Assembly: GCA_949987565.1 (NCBI GenBank)
Contig: OX465117.1
Span: 3,204,214-3,268,213 of the forward strand
DNA length: 64,000 nucleotides
Direction: 5' to 3'
DNA from: Luidia sarsii
Lineage: Eukaryota > Echinodermata > Asteroidea > Paxillosida > Luidiidae
Each line of letters opens with the position of its first letter. The first letter of the stretch is position 1. A program made the translations under genes and the position numbers. Shown in pieces: positions 1-10,775 of the stretch. Below the pieces are notes generated by a model. It had not been told where the DNA came from and did not search any database. It saw only the letters and a list, made by a program, of their open reading frames with translations.

Positions 1-2394
1 GACTATGGCTAGACAGGTATGTGGTTCCTAGGATGGATTGACCAATGTCAGCTACAGGTTGAAGCAGACTATGGCTAGACAGGTGTGTGGTTCCTAGAAT
101 AGATTGATCAATGTCAGGTACAGGTTGAAGCAGACTATGGCTAGACAGGTGTGTGGTTCATAGAATAGATTGATCAATGTCAGGTACAGGTTGAAGCAGA
201 CTATGGCTAGACAGGTGTGTGGTTCCTAGAATGGAGTGACCAATGTCAGCTACAGGTTGAAGCAGACTATGGCTAGACAGGTGTGTGGTTCCTATAATGG
301 ATTGACCAATGTCAGCTACAGGTTGAAGCAGACTATGGCTAGACAGGTATGTGGTTCCTAGGATGGAGTGACCAATGTCAGCTACAGGTTGAAGCAGACT
401 ATGGCTAGACAGGTGTGTGGTTCCTAGAATGGATTGACCAATGTCAGCTACAGGTTGAAGCAGACTATGGCTAGACAGGTGTGTGGTTCCTAGAATGGAT
501 TGACCAATGTCAGGTACAGGTTGAAGCAGACTATGGCTAGACAGGTGTGTGGTTCCTAGAATGGATTGACCAGTGTCAGCTACAGGTTGAAGCAGACTAT
601 GGCTAGACAGGTGTGTGGTTCCTAGAATGGATTGACCAATGTCTGCTACAGGTTGAGGCAGACTATGGCTAGACAGGTATGTGGTTCCTATAATGGATTG
701 ACCAATGTCAGGTACAGGTTGAAGCAGACTATGGCTAGACAGGTGTGTGGTTCCTAGAATGGATTGACCAGTGTCAGCTACAGGTTGAAGCAGACTATGG
801 CTAGACAGATGTGTGGTTCCTAGAATAGATTGATCAATGTCAGGTACAGGTTGAAGCAGACTATGGCTAGACAGGTGTGTGGTTCCTAGAATGGATTGAC
901 CAATGTCTGCTACAGGTTGAAGCAGACTATGGCTAGACAGGTGTGTGGTTCCTATAATGGATTGACCAATGTCAGCTACAGGTTGAAGCAGACTATGGCT
1001 AGACAGGTGTGTGGTTCCTATAATGGATTGACCAATGTCAGCTACAGGTTGAAGCAGACTATGGCTAGACAGGTGTGTGGTTCCTAGAATGGATTGACCA
1101 ATGTCTGCTACAGGCTGAAGCAGACTATGGCTAAACAGGTATGTGGTTCCTAGAATGGATTGACCAATGTCAGCTACAGGTTGAAGCAGACTATGGCTAG
1201 ACAGGTGTGTGGTTCCTAAAATGGAGTGACCAATGTCAGCTACAGGTTGAAGCAGACTATGGCTAGACAGGTGTGTGGTTCCTAGAATGGATTGACCAGT
1301 GTCAGCTACAGGTTGAAGCAGACTATGGCTAGACAGGTGTGTGGTTCCTAGAATGGAGTGACCAATGTCAGCTACAGGTTGAAGCAGACTATGGCTAGAC
1401 AGGTGTGTGGTTCCTAGAATGGATTGACCAATGTCTGCTACAGGTTGAAGCATACTATGGCTAGACAGGTGTGTGGTTCCTAGAATGGATTGACCAATGT
1501 CTGCTACACGGTTGAAGCAGACTATGGCTAGACAGGTATGTGGTTCCTAGAATGGATTGACCAATGTCTGCTACAGGTTGAAGCAGACTATGGCTAGACA
1601 GGTGTGTGGTTCCTAGAATGGATTGACCAATGTCAGCTACAGGTTGAAGCAGACTATGGCTAGACAGGTGTGTGGTTCCTAGAATGGATTGACCAATGTC
1701 AGCTACACGTTGAAGCAGACTATGGCTAGACAGGTGTGTGGTTCCTAGAATGGATTGACCAATGTCAGCTACAGGTTGAAGCTGACTATGGCTAGACAGG
1801 TGTGTGGTTCCTAGAATGGATTGACCAATGTCAGCTACAGGTTGAAGCAGACTATGGCTAGACAGGTGTGTGGTTCCTAGAATGGATTGACCAATGTCAG
1901 CTACAGGTTGAAGCTGACTATGGCTAGACAGGTGTGTGGTTCCTAGAATAGATTGACCAATGTCAGCTACAGGTTGAAGCAGACTATGGCTAGACAGGTA
2001 TGTGGTTCCTAGAATGGATTGACCAATGTCAGCTACAGGTTGAAGCAGACTATGGCTAGACAGGTGTGTGGTTCCTAGAATGGATTGACCAATGTCAGCT
2101 ACACGTTGAAGCAGACTATGGCTAGACAGGTGTGTGGTTCCTAGAATGGATTGACCAATGTAAGCTACAGGTTGAAGCAGACTATGGCTAGACAGGTGTG
2201 TGGTTCCTAGAATAAATTGATCAATGTCAGGTACAGGTTGAAGCTGACTATGGCTAGACAGGTGTGTGGTTCCTAGAATGGATTGACCAATGTCTGCTAC
2301 AGGTTGAAGCAGACTATGGCTAGACAGGTGTGTGGTTTTTAGAATGGATTGACCAATGTCAGCTACAGGTTTAAGCAGACTATGTCCAGACAGG
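1..2394. repeat. 66-bp minisatellite, about 36 copies
   Basis: Head-to-tail 66-bp units (core GACTATGGCTAGACAGGTGT, then GGTTCCTAGAATGG) run from the window edge to about 2394, where the last unit degenerates. The left end of the array is outside the window. It lies upstream of the CHEK1 exon at 2647 and so is intronic if earlier CHEK1 exons lie to the left. Because 66 is a multiple of three and the common unit lacks stops in one minus-strand frame, a long 22-residue-periodic ORF appears at 158-1453. I regard that as an artefact of period. Confidence 0.97.
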
Positions 2395-2646
2395 TCACAA
2401 GTCCTCTATTGACCCCTAACCTCTGGTCTTTTGATTACTAGTATTAGAAGCAATGGTCAGGTAGATAAGAGGTTCCTAGAATTGATGAACCTTTGAGCCC
2501 GCCTCTTGAAGCAGATACTGTCTGGATAGGAGAGTGAGTTTTGTTTTCTATGTGAATTTATTTGCTATATCCCCAATCTACACTAAAGTCTGTTATAGCT
2601 CATTGGTAGTTTTCTTATTTTTATGCATTTTGTTTGATTTGATCAG

Positions 2647-2748
2647 ATAACAATCACTTCTTTGGATCGTCGGAAGAATAAGTTGATCTTTAAAGCTCAT
2701 TTGCATGACATGGATAGTATCGTTCTTATTGACTTCAGACTGTCCAAG
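2647..2748 (+). CDS. CHEK1: CHEK1 penultimate coding exon (KA1 domain)
   Basis: This exon of 34 codons is flanked by ..TTTGATCAG and GTAAGT and is open in phase 0. It begins ITITSLDRRKNKLIF, a KA1-domain strand, and ends in FRLSK exactly at the conserved junction before GDG. Confidence 0.9.
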
Positions 2749-3673
2749 GTAAGTACAGTGATATGGCTATAGATTTATTTATTATATGGCTAGATGCATA
2801 TGTATGATATGGCTGGATGCATATGTATGAAATGGCTGGATGCATATGTATGATATGGCTATAGATTTATTTATTATATGGCTAGATGCATATGTATGAT
2901 ATGGCTGGATGCATATGTATGATATGGCTATAGATTTATTTATTATATGGCTAGATGCATATGTATGATATGGCTGGATGCATATGTATCATATGGCTAT
3001 AGATTTATTTATTATATGGCTAGATGCATATGTATGATATGGCTAGATGCATATGTATGATATGACGATGCGTATGTATGATATGGCTGGATGCATATGT
3101 ATGATATGGCTGGATGCATATGTATGATATGGCTATAGATGTATGTATGATATGGCTGGATGCATATGTATGATATGGCTGGATGCATATGATATGGCTA
3201 GATGCATATGTATGATATGGCTATAGATGTATGAATGATATGGCTAGATGCATATGTATGATATGGCTGGATGCATATGTATGATAATGGCTAGATGCAT
3301 ATGAATGATATGGCTAGATGCATATGTATGATATGGCTGGATGCATATGAATGATATGGCTGGATGGATGCATATGTATGATATGGCTAGATGCATATGT
3401 ATGATATGGCTATAGATGTATGAATGATATGGCTAGATGCATACATGTATGTATGATATGGCTGGATGCATATGTACCGTATGTTATGTCTAGATGTATA
3501 AATGATATGGCTATGAATAATTGGCCGTCGCTGTTCTACAAAAGGGTAATTATAAATTATTTCACTGTCTTCCACAGGGTGATGGTATTGAGTTCAAGCG
3601 TCACTTTCTGAAGATAAAGGGGAAGCTTGCACACATCACCACAAAGGGACCCCCGCTCACCCCCTTTCTATAG
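2647..3673 (+). CDS. CHEK1: Checkpoint kinase 1, 3' end (last two coding exons)
   Basis: CHK1 is the Ser/Thr kinase that carries the ATR signal to CDC25 in the DNA-damage checkpoint. Exons 2647-2748 and 3578-3673 join in phase 0 and encode the end of the C-terminal KA1 domain. The run VLIDFRLSK|GDGIEFKR, followed by HFLKIKGKL, is nearly invariant among animal CHK1 proteins as I remember them. After it the reading frame ends with a short lineage-specific tail (ITTKGPPLTPFL) and TAG. Splice sites are GATCAG/exon/GTAAGT and CCACAG/exon. The kinase domain must lie left of the window, beyond the 66-bp minisatellite. Identity is from remembered family sequence, not a search. Confidence 0.92.
2758..3515. 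repeat. About 23-bp tandem repeat in the last CHEK1 intron
   Basis: Units of the type GATATGGCTRGATGCATATGTAT repeat through most of the last CHEK1 intron. Longer spacer variants (CTATAGATTTATTTATTAT) give a higher-order pattern near 2765-3020. Copies vary and some are truncated. Many contain the palindrome ATGCAT. Confidence 0.95.
3578..3673 (+). CDS. CHEK1: CHEK1 last coding exon
   Basis: The exon follows CTTCCACAG and encodes 31 residues plus TAG at 3671-3673. GDGIEFKRHFLKIKGKL is the terminal amphipathic element of the KA1 domain. Confidence 0.92.
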   Translation, partial: GDGIEFKRHFLKIKGKLAHITTKGPPLTPFL

Positions 3674-4854
3674 AATGGTTTGAACCTGTAAGGTCAAAGG
3701 TCCCCCATTAAAAAAATAAAAAAACATGACGATTATCAACTCAAATTCAGTAAAGGTTCAAACTTTAATTTGTGTTTTACTGAAAAGGATGAGCATGGAA
3801 TGTATTTGCCAATGCCAAAGTCAACGACCTAAAGCAAACACAAATTAATGTCCCAAAAGAAAAGATCAATTGAAAATCTTTATGATTAGTTTCACTGACC
3901 ACACAGTACCAGATAGACTACAAACATCTATGGATTCTTCTCCAAAGAAAAAATATCTTGGGCCAAATCTGTTACCCCATACTATCCACTAGGACCGAAT
4001 TTCATGGAATATGTCTAACAAGAACAACAAGACCATATTTTGTTTGTTAACTCAAACGCCTTGCTTTCTTATTAAATAGACAAAAGTTACTTGTTCTGTG
4101 CATGACTGCATACCGGTAACCACCCGCATGGAGTGTGGATCTGAAAAGAGCCGGGAACTCTTCAGATAGGAAAAGAAAGGAAATTACTGTCCTTTCAATT
4201 TGCCTTTGAGAATCAAACCACCTTTTACGTTTTAACATTTGTGTGCTTTGCTATGAATGCATTCCATTGATGGCATTCGCAAAAACAACCTGATAGAATC
4301 AACCAAAGAACATGTCTTGGAGCATTTCACTCAGTGTATTCCCAGCTCCATTTTTTTTTAAATTTTAAAGCCATCTGTGAATCTAAAATGGATGCAAGAA
4401 AGGGAGGCATTCGCTGAGCGAGGCTTTCCTAAAGCCCATTTGTGTATTTCTAAAGTGTCTCATAAAATCTGTTCTTCCTGACTTTATGGATATTAACCAG
4501 GAGTTTATTTTTGTAATTTTGTACGGCTTAGTTACAAATGCATTAAAACTTTCAACTTTGAATTCAAGGTAGTTGTTGATTCATTTCTATTTTGGGTTAG
4601 ATATTGCAAGGCACTGCAGAGTGTAGTGTTCGGTTGGTCTTGGAGTCCAAATGTTTGATTGTTTAATTGCAGAGTTCCACCATGATCAATGCCGTCTGTA
4701 AGGATAACATTTAGTGGGACGATTGCATTTATCCCAGTTTATAACTTTATTAGCCCAACTCGTCAGGCAAGTTATGAGATTCCTGGTAAACAAAGCATGA
4801 TATTAACTTGACTTCATTGAAACCAATATGCCATAAACCCTTCCCGCAGCCCCT
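3674..4854 (+). other. CHEK1 3' UTR and downstream, no other gene seen
   Basis: Candidate polyadenylation signals are AATAAA at 3715-3720, only about 45 bp after the stop, and ATTAAA at 4542-4547. The second would give a UTR of about 0.9 kb. I see no coding sequence until the retroelement similarity begins near 4855. Confidence 0.5.
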
Positions 4855-5640
4855 TGCACTCAGACACAGTGAAATCTGAAATGGAATCAATGCTAGAAAT
4901 GGGAGTTATTTAAAGGGCCGATTCACCGTACGTTCTGGTTAAAAAGGACGGATCTCAAAGATTCTGCATTGACTTCAGACGACTGAATCTAATAACCGTT
5001 TTTGATGCTGAGCCGATGCCAGACCCTGAGAAATTAAATTCTTTGCCAAGCTCTCTGCCGATATGTTTTTCTTGAAGATCAACCTCAGTAGGCCTATTGG
5101 ATATTGGCAGATTCCCCTCCAAGAGACAGCTAAGGAGAAGACGGCATTTATAACACCATGCAGACAGTCTATACATGTGCCAATTTCGTACTGTGCCGTT
5201 TGGTTTAGTCAACGCACCAGCGTCATTCGGTTGCATCATGCGAATTATGCTTCACGACATGCCGAACGTTGATAATTTTATCGACGACATTTTGATTCAT
5301 ACGAGGATTACGAGGACATGGGAAGAACATCTAAATTCTCCTGATGATTTTTTGAGGCGATTAGCACAGTCAGGCCTAACAGCTCGTCCATGCTTTGTCA
5401 GATTTGACAAGCTGGAGTATTTAGGACATAAATTGGCCAAGGACAGTTAGAACCACTCCCAGATAAGTTGACTAGGTTCATCCCAAATTATTCCACCATT
5501 GCTGCACCATTAAAGGACAAAACCAAGAAGCGTGAAGCTAATCACATTGTGTGGGATACAGCCAGGTATTGTCTTTCCAAACCTTGAAATGGAGGTTAAC
5601 TGCCACTCCGGTTCTTTGACGCCTCGGATATAGGAATAGG
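4855..5640 (+). mobile_element. Decayed Ty3/Gypsy-type retrotransposon, reverse transcriptase part
   Basis: Recognisable reverse transcriptase segments lie on the plus strand in shifting frames: a [12 protein letters not shown] strand, then a GYWQIPL block near 5100, FRTVPFGLVNAP near 5180-5220 and the catalytic FIDDI near 5278-5292. This order is typical of Ty3/Gypsy pol. Frameshifts and stops interrupt it, so it is non-functional. The end of the similarity (..DIGIG at about 5640) continues exactly at 11249, on the other side of the P-like transposon. No LTRs were found. Confidence 0.85.
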
Positions 5641-5823
5641 CCGTAGAGCTCTATAAATAAACGCGCCCTATCAACGCGCGATACGAACGTGTGCTGACCA
5701 TTGATCTCCATAATAAAGACTGGATAGGACACCGCCCGTTGCTCGTGCACAAAATACGCGGTCGAACAATGACTTGTGTCTGTTAGAGTTAACTCCCTTG
5801 CTTATTTTTCATATCCTCTTTAT

Positions 5824-6137
5824 TTAAAGCCCCTAAACAATATTGGTAAGATCGACACCTCGCACTTAAATATTTCTGCCTAAAATGCTGTATTTTGGGA
5901 AAATGAGTCAAAGAAATCGTTTACGTGTCACCGAGATCTGAACTATTTTTCGGAACAGTACGGTGTTGAATGCTGCATTTTCGCGAAACAAATTAAACGG
6001 TTTTCACGGTTTTCTCGAAGCTCAGTTTACGGATTGAGCTGAAATTTTCACAGGTGTGCTATTTCATGCATGTGTTGGATCAGACAACGTATGGGTGCTA
6101 TTCTTTGACCTCGACCAATGTTGTGTAGGGGCTTTAA
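5824..6137. mobile_element. MITE family 1, copy 1
   Basis: A 314-bp element ends in TTAAAGCCCCTA and its inverse TAGGGGCTTTAA. A second copy lies at 20400-20777 with long stretches of near identity (for example TTTTTCGGAACAGTACGG). The TTAA at both ends fits a TTAA target duplication, as in piggyBac-type elements. Confidence 0.85.
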
Positions 6138-6971
6138 GTATCAATAATTCACGGTGCTTTTAACATTGTCTCGGAAGGAGCATAACGCGCTCACACGTAT
6201 TTTTATTTAAAAAAAATTAATTTCTTGAATTAAATTTTGTTTATAACTACACATTGGTTTGCCGGTGATTACCTTAAGTTTTCTAAGCAACTTCATGATT
6301 AAAAAACAAAGCACTACCGAAGAGACATTTTTGTTATGCATTCATTCAACACTTGCAGATTTTATTGTAAAATTACAAAAAACAATGAAGATTTATTTCA
6401 ATCTTGTAATAAGATCCGACAGGTTGCCTAAAGACGAGGGCGGTGAATGTGCCAATTTTAAACACGAAAAAACAGTGAGAAATGACCTGGTCAAGAGAAC
6501 GAAATTTAGGCCTATGGCTGAAACTTGTATAGGCCTGCACCATCGGTAAGTTGTTGTTTTTTCTGCTTAGCCTGTTGACAGCATATTGTAAATTTAAATT
6601 TACTTTACAAGAAGAACCCCAACAGAAACAACTGCTTTGGATTTAAGCAATAAAGCAATAGTATGATGCATTTAATCAACTACGTGAATGCTTAAGTATA
6701 CTATAGGCCTACACGTATTTTTTAGCAATGCTTACTGGTTTTTGAACAATTTGTTTTTGGTTAGCTTGTGTCGAATTCCATCTCCCTGTAGATTTTCCAT
6801 TGTAATTATTTGCAGCAAAGAATCGCCTCATCTTCAAATAGACCTTTACAATATGTCTCAAAAGCAAAAGCCAGTGATTCTGTCTTCGGAATCAAACAAT
6901 GATCAAGCAAGTCGGGGAAAACACCTTGTCGGCATATGAACCTTTCCATATTTGCTGTCTCTAACTTCAGT

Positions 6972-7440
6972 TCAGTCCCCAGTTTCCTTTACGTGTCTTG
7001 AGGTTTGACAAATCAACTGAAGCCCGAAGCATTCTCTCAAAGACACAACGTTCCTCAAACTTTCCGAAGGACAGATTAACCCACCTCTTGATTTTATGTT
7101 AAGTAGAGTGGTATACAATGTGTCTTCTTGGCCGTGATTGATCAGTGCATATTTACATTGGTCACATACAAGCACTTCTGTCAATTTCCGAGCAACAAAT
7201 CCAGAAATGTAAGTGACCACATTCTCAACGAATAGTGTGAGATTCCCTCCACCTATGGCGTGAGGGTGGTCCTCTAGATGCCAAGTGGACCCAATTGATG
7301 AGGAATCTGAAACCTCTTCATCGACAGATCTGTCTGCCAGTTGGTTGACATCAAGGAGGCATGTGGTGTCAATGGACGATACATTCCCTACTGAGTTTGA
7401 TCCAATTGAAACACCACAGCGGGAAAGTACTTTCTGTACG
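6972..7440 (-). CDS. Transposase C-terminal piece
   Basis: The frame is open on the minus strand to TGA at 6972. It contains VTYISGFVARKL, a CDQC pair and a GGLICPSESL segment, as in THAP-type transposase C-termini. The upstream limit is uncertain; GTACAG|AAA near 7440 is a possible acceptor. Confidence 0.65.
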
Positions 7441-7524
7441 TTAAATGAGATTTGACGGTTTGCATGGTGAGAATATCAGGATAAATAGGTTTGCGGAGAC
7501 ACCATGTAAATTCTCTTTTGTGAC

Positions 7525-7554
7525 TAAGTGTGGTTCTGAAAAGAACCACACTTA
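7525..7554. repeat. Perfect short hairpin
   Basis: TAAGTGTGGTTCT and AGAACCACACTTA are inverted around GAAA. The same GTGGTTCTGAAAAGAACC core occurs at both ends of the palindrome at 43701-43845, so it is a dispersed repeat end. Confidence 0.85.
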
Positions 7555-7767
7555 CTCACTGTTTCTGTACGTTGCCCCAAATTGTCTACATGTTGGATTA
7601 TTGTTATGACCTCCAGTAGCTCTAATGGCCCCAAAATACAACTCCCTGTGAAAAGGGGATTTCATCTTAAAGCAGTAGCGTACGTGAGAGCCACTCTAGA
7701 CTCTCAATATCAAGCAAAAGTCCAACAATATGTAGGCCTATGACTGAATCAATTTCATCGAAGTTAC

Positions 7768-7878
7768 CTTCTTAATGATCTTTGATAAGGAAGACGGTAA
7801 TGCTTGCAGACGAACTCATATGCCTTCGGGGAATATATGTATAGCGTAGTTGCAAATTGGCGCAAGTTATCAGAACAT
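7768..7878 (-). CDS. Transposase exon 5: conserved P-transposase block
   Basis: It joins in phase 2 and reads NLRQFATTLYIYSPKAYEFV, ending SLRR. A Phe-Ala-x-Thr-Leu...Tyr-Ser-Pro-Lys-Ala-Tyr motif at this position is a hallmark of the P/THAP9 family. Donor GTAACT. Confidence 0.75.
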
Positions 7879-8030
7879 CTGTTATGGTGTTCATCAGATG
7901 GGGCACACATATCCAGGTGAAGTTCTATGACAGTACACAGAAACATAATTTTATAATGCAGTTAAACGTGTGGTCGACTCAAATACAGATTAGAAAAAGT
8001 TCAGTCTTGCGAATATTAATTGATACGTAC

Positions 8031-8236
8031 CGGAAAAGGTCTCCGTCAACGTGCGCTTCTGGTCTCTGTTGATTAGACAAACAACTTAAGGCATACAACT
8101 TCTCAGTCACGCACTCCAGGGATTGTTCACGTCTTTTCAGTCGTTTTTTCGTTGCATCTAGCTCCCGCTTCATGGTTTTCATTTTATCCTTCAAGTCATT
8201 AATCTGTCTTACAGCTGACGTGGCGTAGGTATGTTC
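8031..8236 (-). CDS. Transposase exon 4: coiled coil
   Basis: The exon reads INDLKDKMKTMKRELDATKK and continues in charged heptads, consistent with the dimerising coiled coil that follows the THAP domain in P-type transposases. It ends in phase 2 at GTACGT. The acceptor (TTTAAAG) is weak. Confidence 0.6.
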
Positions 8237-8239
8237 CTT

Positions 8240-9415
8240 TAAATTTTAGAACAAGAGGGATATCAACCATAATTATAATAATAATGATTTACTGAACATT
8301 TAGTGGGCCTGACGTTTCGATTTGCATTTTTAGTAATTTTAGTCAGTAAGCAGTTTGCAACATGTTTGTATATCACAATAATGATTTACTCTCATAATGT
8401 AGTGGGCCTGACGTTTCATTCCCAGCAGGACCTTTCTCAAAGGCAGAGTGACCAGGACAAAACAGATACATGTACACGAAGGAAGGGGGAAGAGTGAATA
8501 GGACACGGATGAGAAACAAAGGACAAAGAGTGAAGCTGGTAGGGAGAGATCAAAGGGAAGGGCACGGAGTAGGGTAGGGATTAGTGAGAAGAGGGGGAAA
8601 GATCAAAGAGAGAAGTGCGGAGGAGTGAACACAAAAGAAGCTGCATGGTGTTAGTCATTACCCTCCTGGATGTTGAGACCATGTGGTTATATAGTCCGAA
8701 GACGCTTCATCCACATTTTCTCACGGCTAAGACGGACAGCATTACTAAGGTGACCAAGGGATTCTATGCCCAGTACACTCATATTGATATGGAATGATCA
8801 GGGAGATTGAAGTGATACCCAACAGGGGTGTCCATTTTACCGGTCTTGATCGTAGACCTATGACCATATATACGTTTTTTGAAGGTGTTTTGGTCTCGTC
8901 AACATACTGAACATTACAAACTCTACAAGAAATGAGGTATATGGTGTTTGAGGTAGTGCACGTGATAGAGCCATAGGTCGTGTGGGTAGTTCCAGAGGAA
9001 TGTCCATTGAAAGAGTCTATTTCCTTGACATGTGTCTTGCAAACAATGCATTTCGAGGTACACTTAAATGTACCAAATTTGGTTGGGGGTGAAGAGTCCA
9101 AAGGGGGAACCTCTGCTCGGACAATTAAGTCACGCAGGTTACGGGGGCGCCTGAAAGCCAAAACATGCGAATTTGGAATGGCATCAGCCAGACGATCTGA
9201 AGTGTGGAGGATATGGTGGTTTTCCTTAGTTATCTTCCTGAGAGGAGGAAGAGAAGGGTGGTAGGAAGTAACTAAGGGAACCTTGGGATTGTCCTTGGGA
9301 CCTGGTGGCTTTTGTTTGAGTGCCGAACTTCTGGGAACTTCTGGGAACTTGCAAGACACATGTCAAGGAAATAGACTCTTTCAATGGACATTCTTCTGGA
9401 ACGGTGCATGTCTAT
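8240..9415 (-). mobile_element. Penelope-like retroelement fragment
   Basis: The minus strand carries the 3' part of a Penelope-like element: RT C-terminus, then a GIY-YIG-type endonuclease region, then a tail with two TAGTGGGCCTGACGTTTC motifs (near 8301 and 8399). It sits in an intron of the P-like transposase. At its 5' side about 55 bp are present in inverse (9346-9403 against 8990-9043), as in the inverted 5' ends often seen in this class. Confidence 0.8.
8745..9359 (-). pseudogene. Penelope-like polyprotein C-terminal fragment
   Basis: The 204-codon open frame contains HPSLPPLRKITKENHHIL and LAFRRPRNLRDLIVRAE, then a Cys-rich segment (CTSKCIVCKTH) and TIYLISCRVCNVQYVDET, which is the GIY-YIG endonuclease block of Penelope elements. 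Start and downstream frame are broken: the final IPWSP block is reached but the central endonuclease helix is shortened. No intact RT motifs are present. Confidence 0.8.
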
Positions 9416-9435
9416 ACACAAACTGTTGCACTCAC

Positions 9436-9534
9436 CTGTTGGATTTTCCTGTCAAGACTCTCAGGCGTAGGTGGGGCTTTGGATGGCGGAGCATCAGCCA
9501 CGATGGAGGTTAATGTGCTCCGTTTAGGAGCAAC
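9436..9534 (-). CDS. Transposase exon 3: linker
   Basis: This 33-codon phase 0-0 exon lies between CAATCAG and GTGAGT. It is low in complexity (Ala, Pro, Ser, Lys) and has no recognisable fold. It is supported by splice sites and phase only. Confidence 0.55.
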
Positions 9535-9640
9535 CTGATTGGTTTGAAACAAGGTTTATATAAAAGTAAATTGGTCTTTATTCTGATTGACCATGTTTTA
9601 TATAATGACATTAGTCATCGTTAATTCCTTACTGAATTAC

Positions 9641-9848
9641 CGTGTTTGTGACGTCATTCAGTGGAAACAACGTTGGTTCTGCTGCCCTCTTCAATTTTCT
9701 GATTTTTCCTCCATCGTGGAAAGACCCTGGCTCAAAATGATTTGAGCACAGATAACTGCATTTCGTTGTCCACAGCTTTTTAGTTTCAGGGTCCACACGT
9801 CGAACACGCACGAGCCATTTCTTTTGTAGAGCCCGTTCTTTTGGAAAC
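9641..9848 (-). CDS. Transposase exon 2: second half of THAP domain
   Basis: It follows TTTCCCAG and joins in phase 2 to give HKFPKERALQKKW. The remaining ligands are in CSNHF and the AEPTLFPL end is THAP-like. The donor is ACG|GTAATT, which keeps phase 0 into the next exon. Confidence 0.82.
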
Positions 9849-10374
9849 CTGGGAAAGTTAAAAATACACACAGGAGGTAGCGAGATCTTGTTTAGAATTT
9901 GCCCAGAAGGCCTGTAGGCCCTATGAGTACGAACTGGTTATCATTCCTATCATATCTTTGGAAAACTTAAAACCGATCGCAATTCACTATAGGCCTACGC
10001 GGGTAACCCAAAATCAAAGCAATTACAATTACAAGAGTCAATGATTAATCAAGTTTTAAAGTTGTTCAGTCATTACACTTCATCCGAAGTTGGTAAATGA
10101 TGATAATAACCGTTGCCTAAGTAAATGGTAGGCCTATAACTATAAGGCTATAACTTGCCTATCGCTATGCGGGGAGGGGAATATGCTTGGCCTTCTCCTG
10201 GAAAAATCCTTCTTTGGTTATGATTCTAAGGCCTATAATGTTAATATTGCCTTCATTCTATGGCCACTGCTCGAACAACACTGCAATGGTCATTTGCCAT
10301 AAATTGAAAATCTCAGTAAGCATTATGCAGTACTAAAGAGTACAGCTGTCCATCTGGGCTAACCAACAACTTAC

Positions 10375-10454
10375 TTGTGAAAAGTTATTCCTTTCTTCCG
10401 GCTCACTTTTCCGTCCCTCTCCGGGCAATTCACTGCCGCGCACACTTTGACCAT
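10375..10454 (-). CDS. Transposase exon 1: first half of THAP domain
   Basis: The exon starts at ATG 10452-10454 and reads MVKVCAAVNC, with the first two zinc-ligand cysteines of the C2CH THAP finger. It ends GITFHK in phase 2 before GTAAGT. Confidence 0.85.
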
Positions 10455-10616
10455 TGTACTTTGCGAATTTTCCTATTTTATTCGTGTATGTTTATGTTTT
10501 TCAAAGGATGACTATTTGAAGGAAACAAATGCGTTCACTTCTGTTAAATGTCCATTCAAATGTGTGCGCGCAGCAAAACGACACGTTCGTTTCTTACCTT
10601 CCTGACAAAACGCACA

Positions 10617-10722
10617 CGCGGACGCGTATTTGACGCGGACGCGTATTTGACGCGGACGCGTATTTGACGCGGACGCGTGTTTGACGCGGACGCGTGTTTG
10701 ACGCGGACGCGTATTTGACGCG
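10617..10722. repeat. 17-bp CpG-rich tandem repeat, about six copies
   Basis: Units GCGGACGCGTATTTGAC repeat six times with A/G variation. Each contains the palindrome ACGCGT. The array abuts the inner inverted arm of the P-like transposon (10720-10757), so it could serve as a subterminal binding array. Confidence 0.93.
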
Positions 10723-10775
10723 GTGTCCTATCCAGTCTTTATTATGGAGATCAATGGTGCCGACATGGACGCGCA

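Larger units (their letters stand above)
6972..10454 (-). pseudogene. THAP/P-element-type transposase, six recognisable pieces
   Basis: The exons with compatible phases are 10375-10454 and 9641-9848 (THAP zinc finger), 9436-9534 (linker), 8031-8236 (coiled coil) and 7768-7878 (P-transposase block FATTLYIYSPKAYEFV). A C-terminal piece, 6972 to about 7440, has the YISGFVARKL and CDQC motifs typical of THAP9/P-element transposases. Only about 330 bp separates the last two, so most of the RNase H-like catalytic core is missing. The element is probably non-autonomous. The Penelope-like element sits in the intron between 8237 and 9435. Confidence 0.8.

Noticed and set aside
158..1453. 431-codon minus-strand ORF of 22-residue repeats
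   Set aside because: An artefact of the 66-bp minisatellite, whose period is a multiple of three.
8980..9264. Plus-strand ORF opposite the Penelope-like fragment
   Set aside because: It is the shadow of the minus-strand GIY-YIG coding region.
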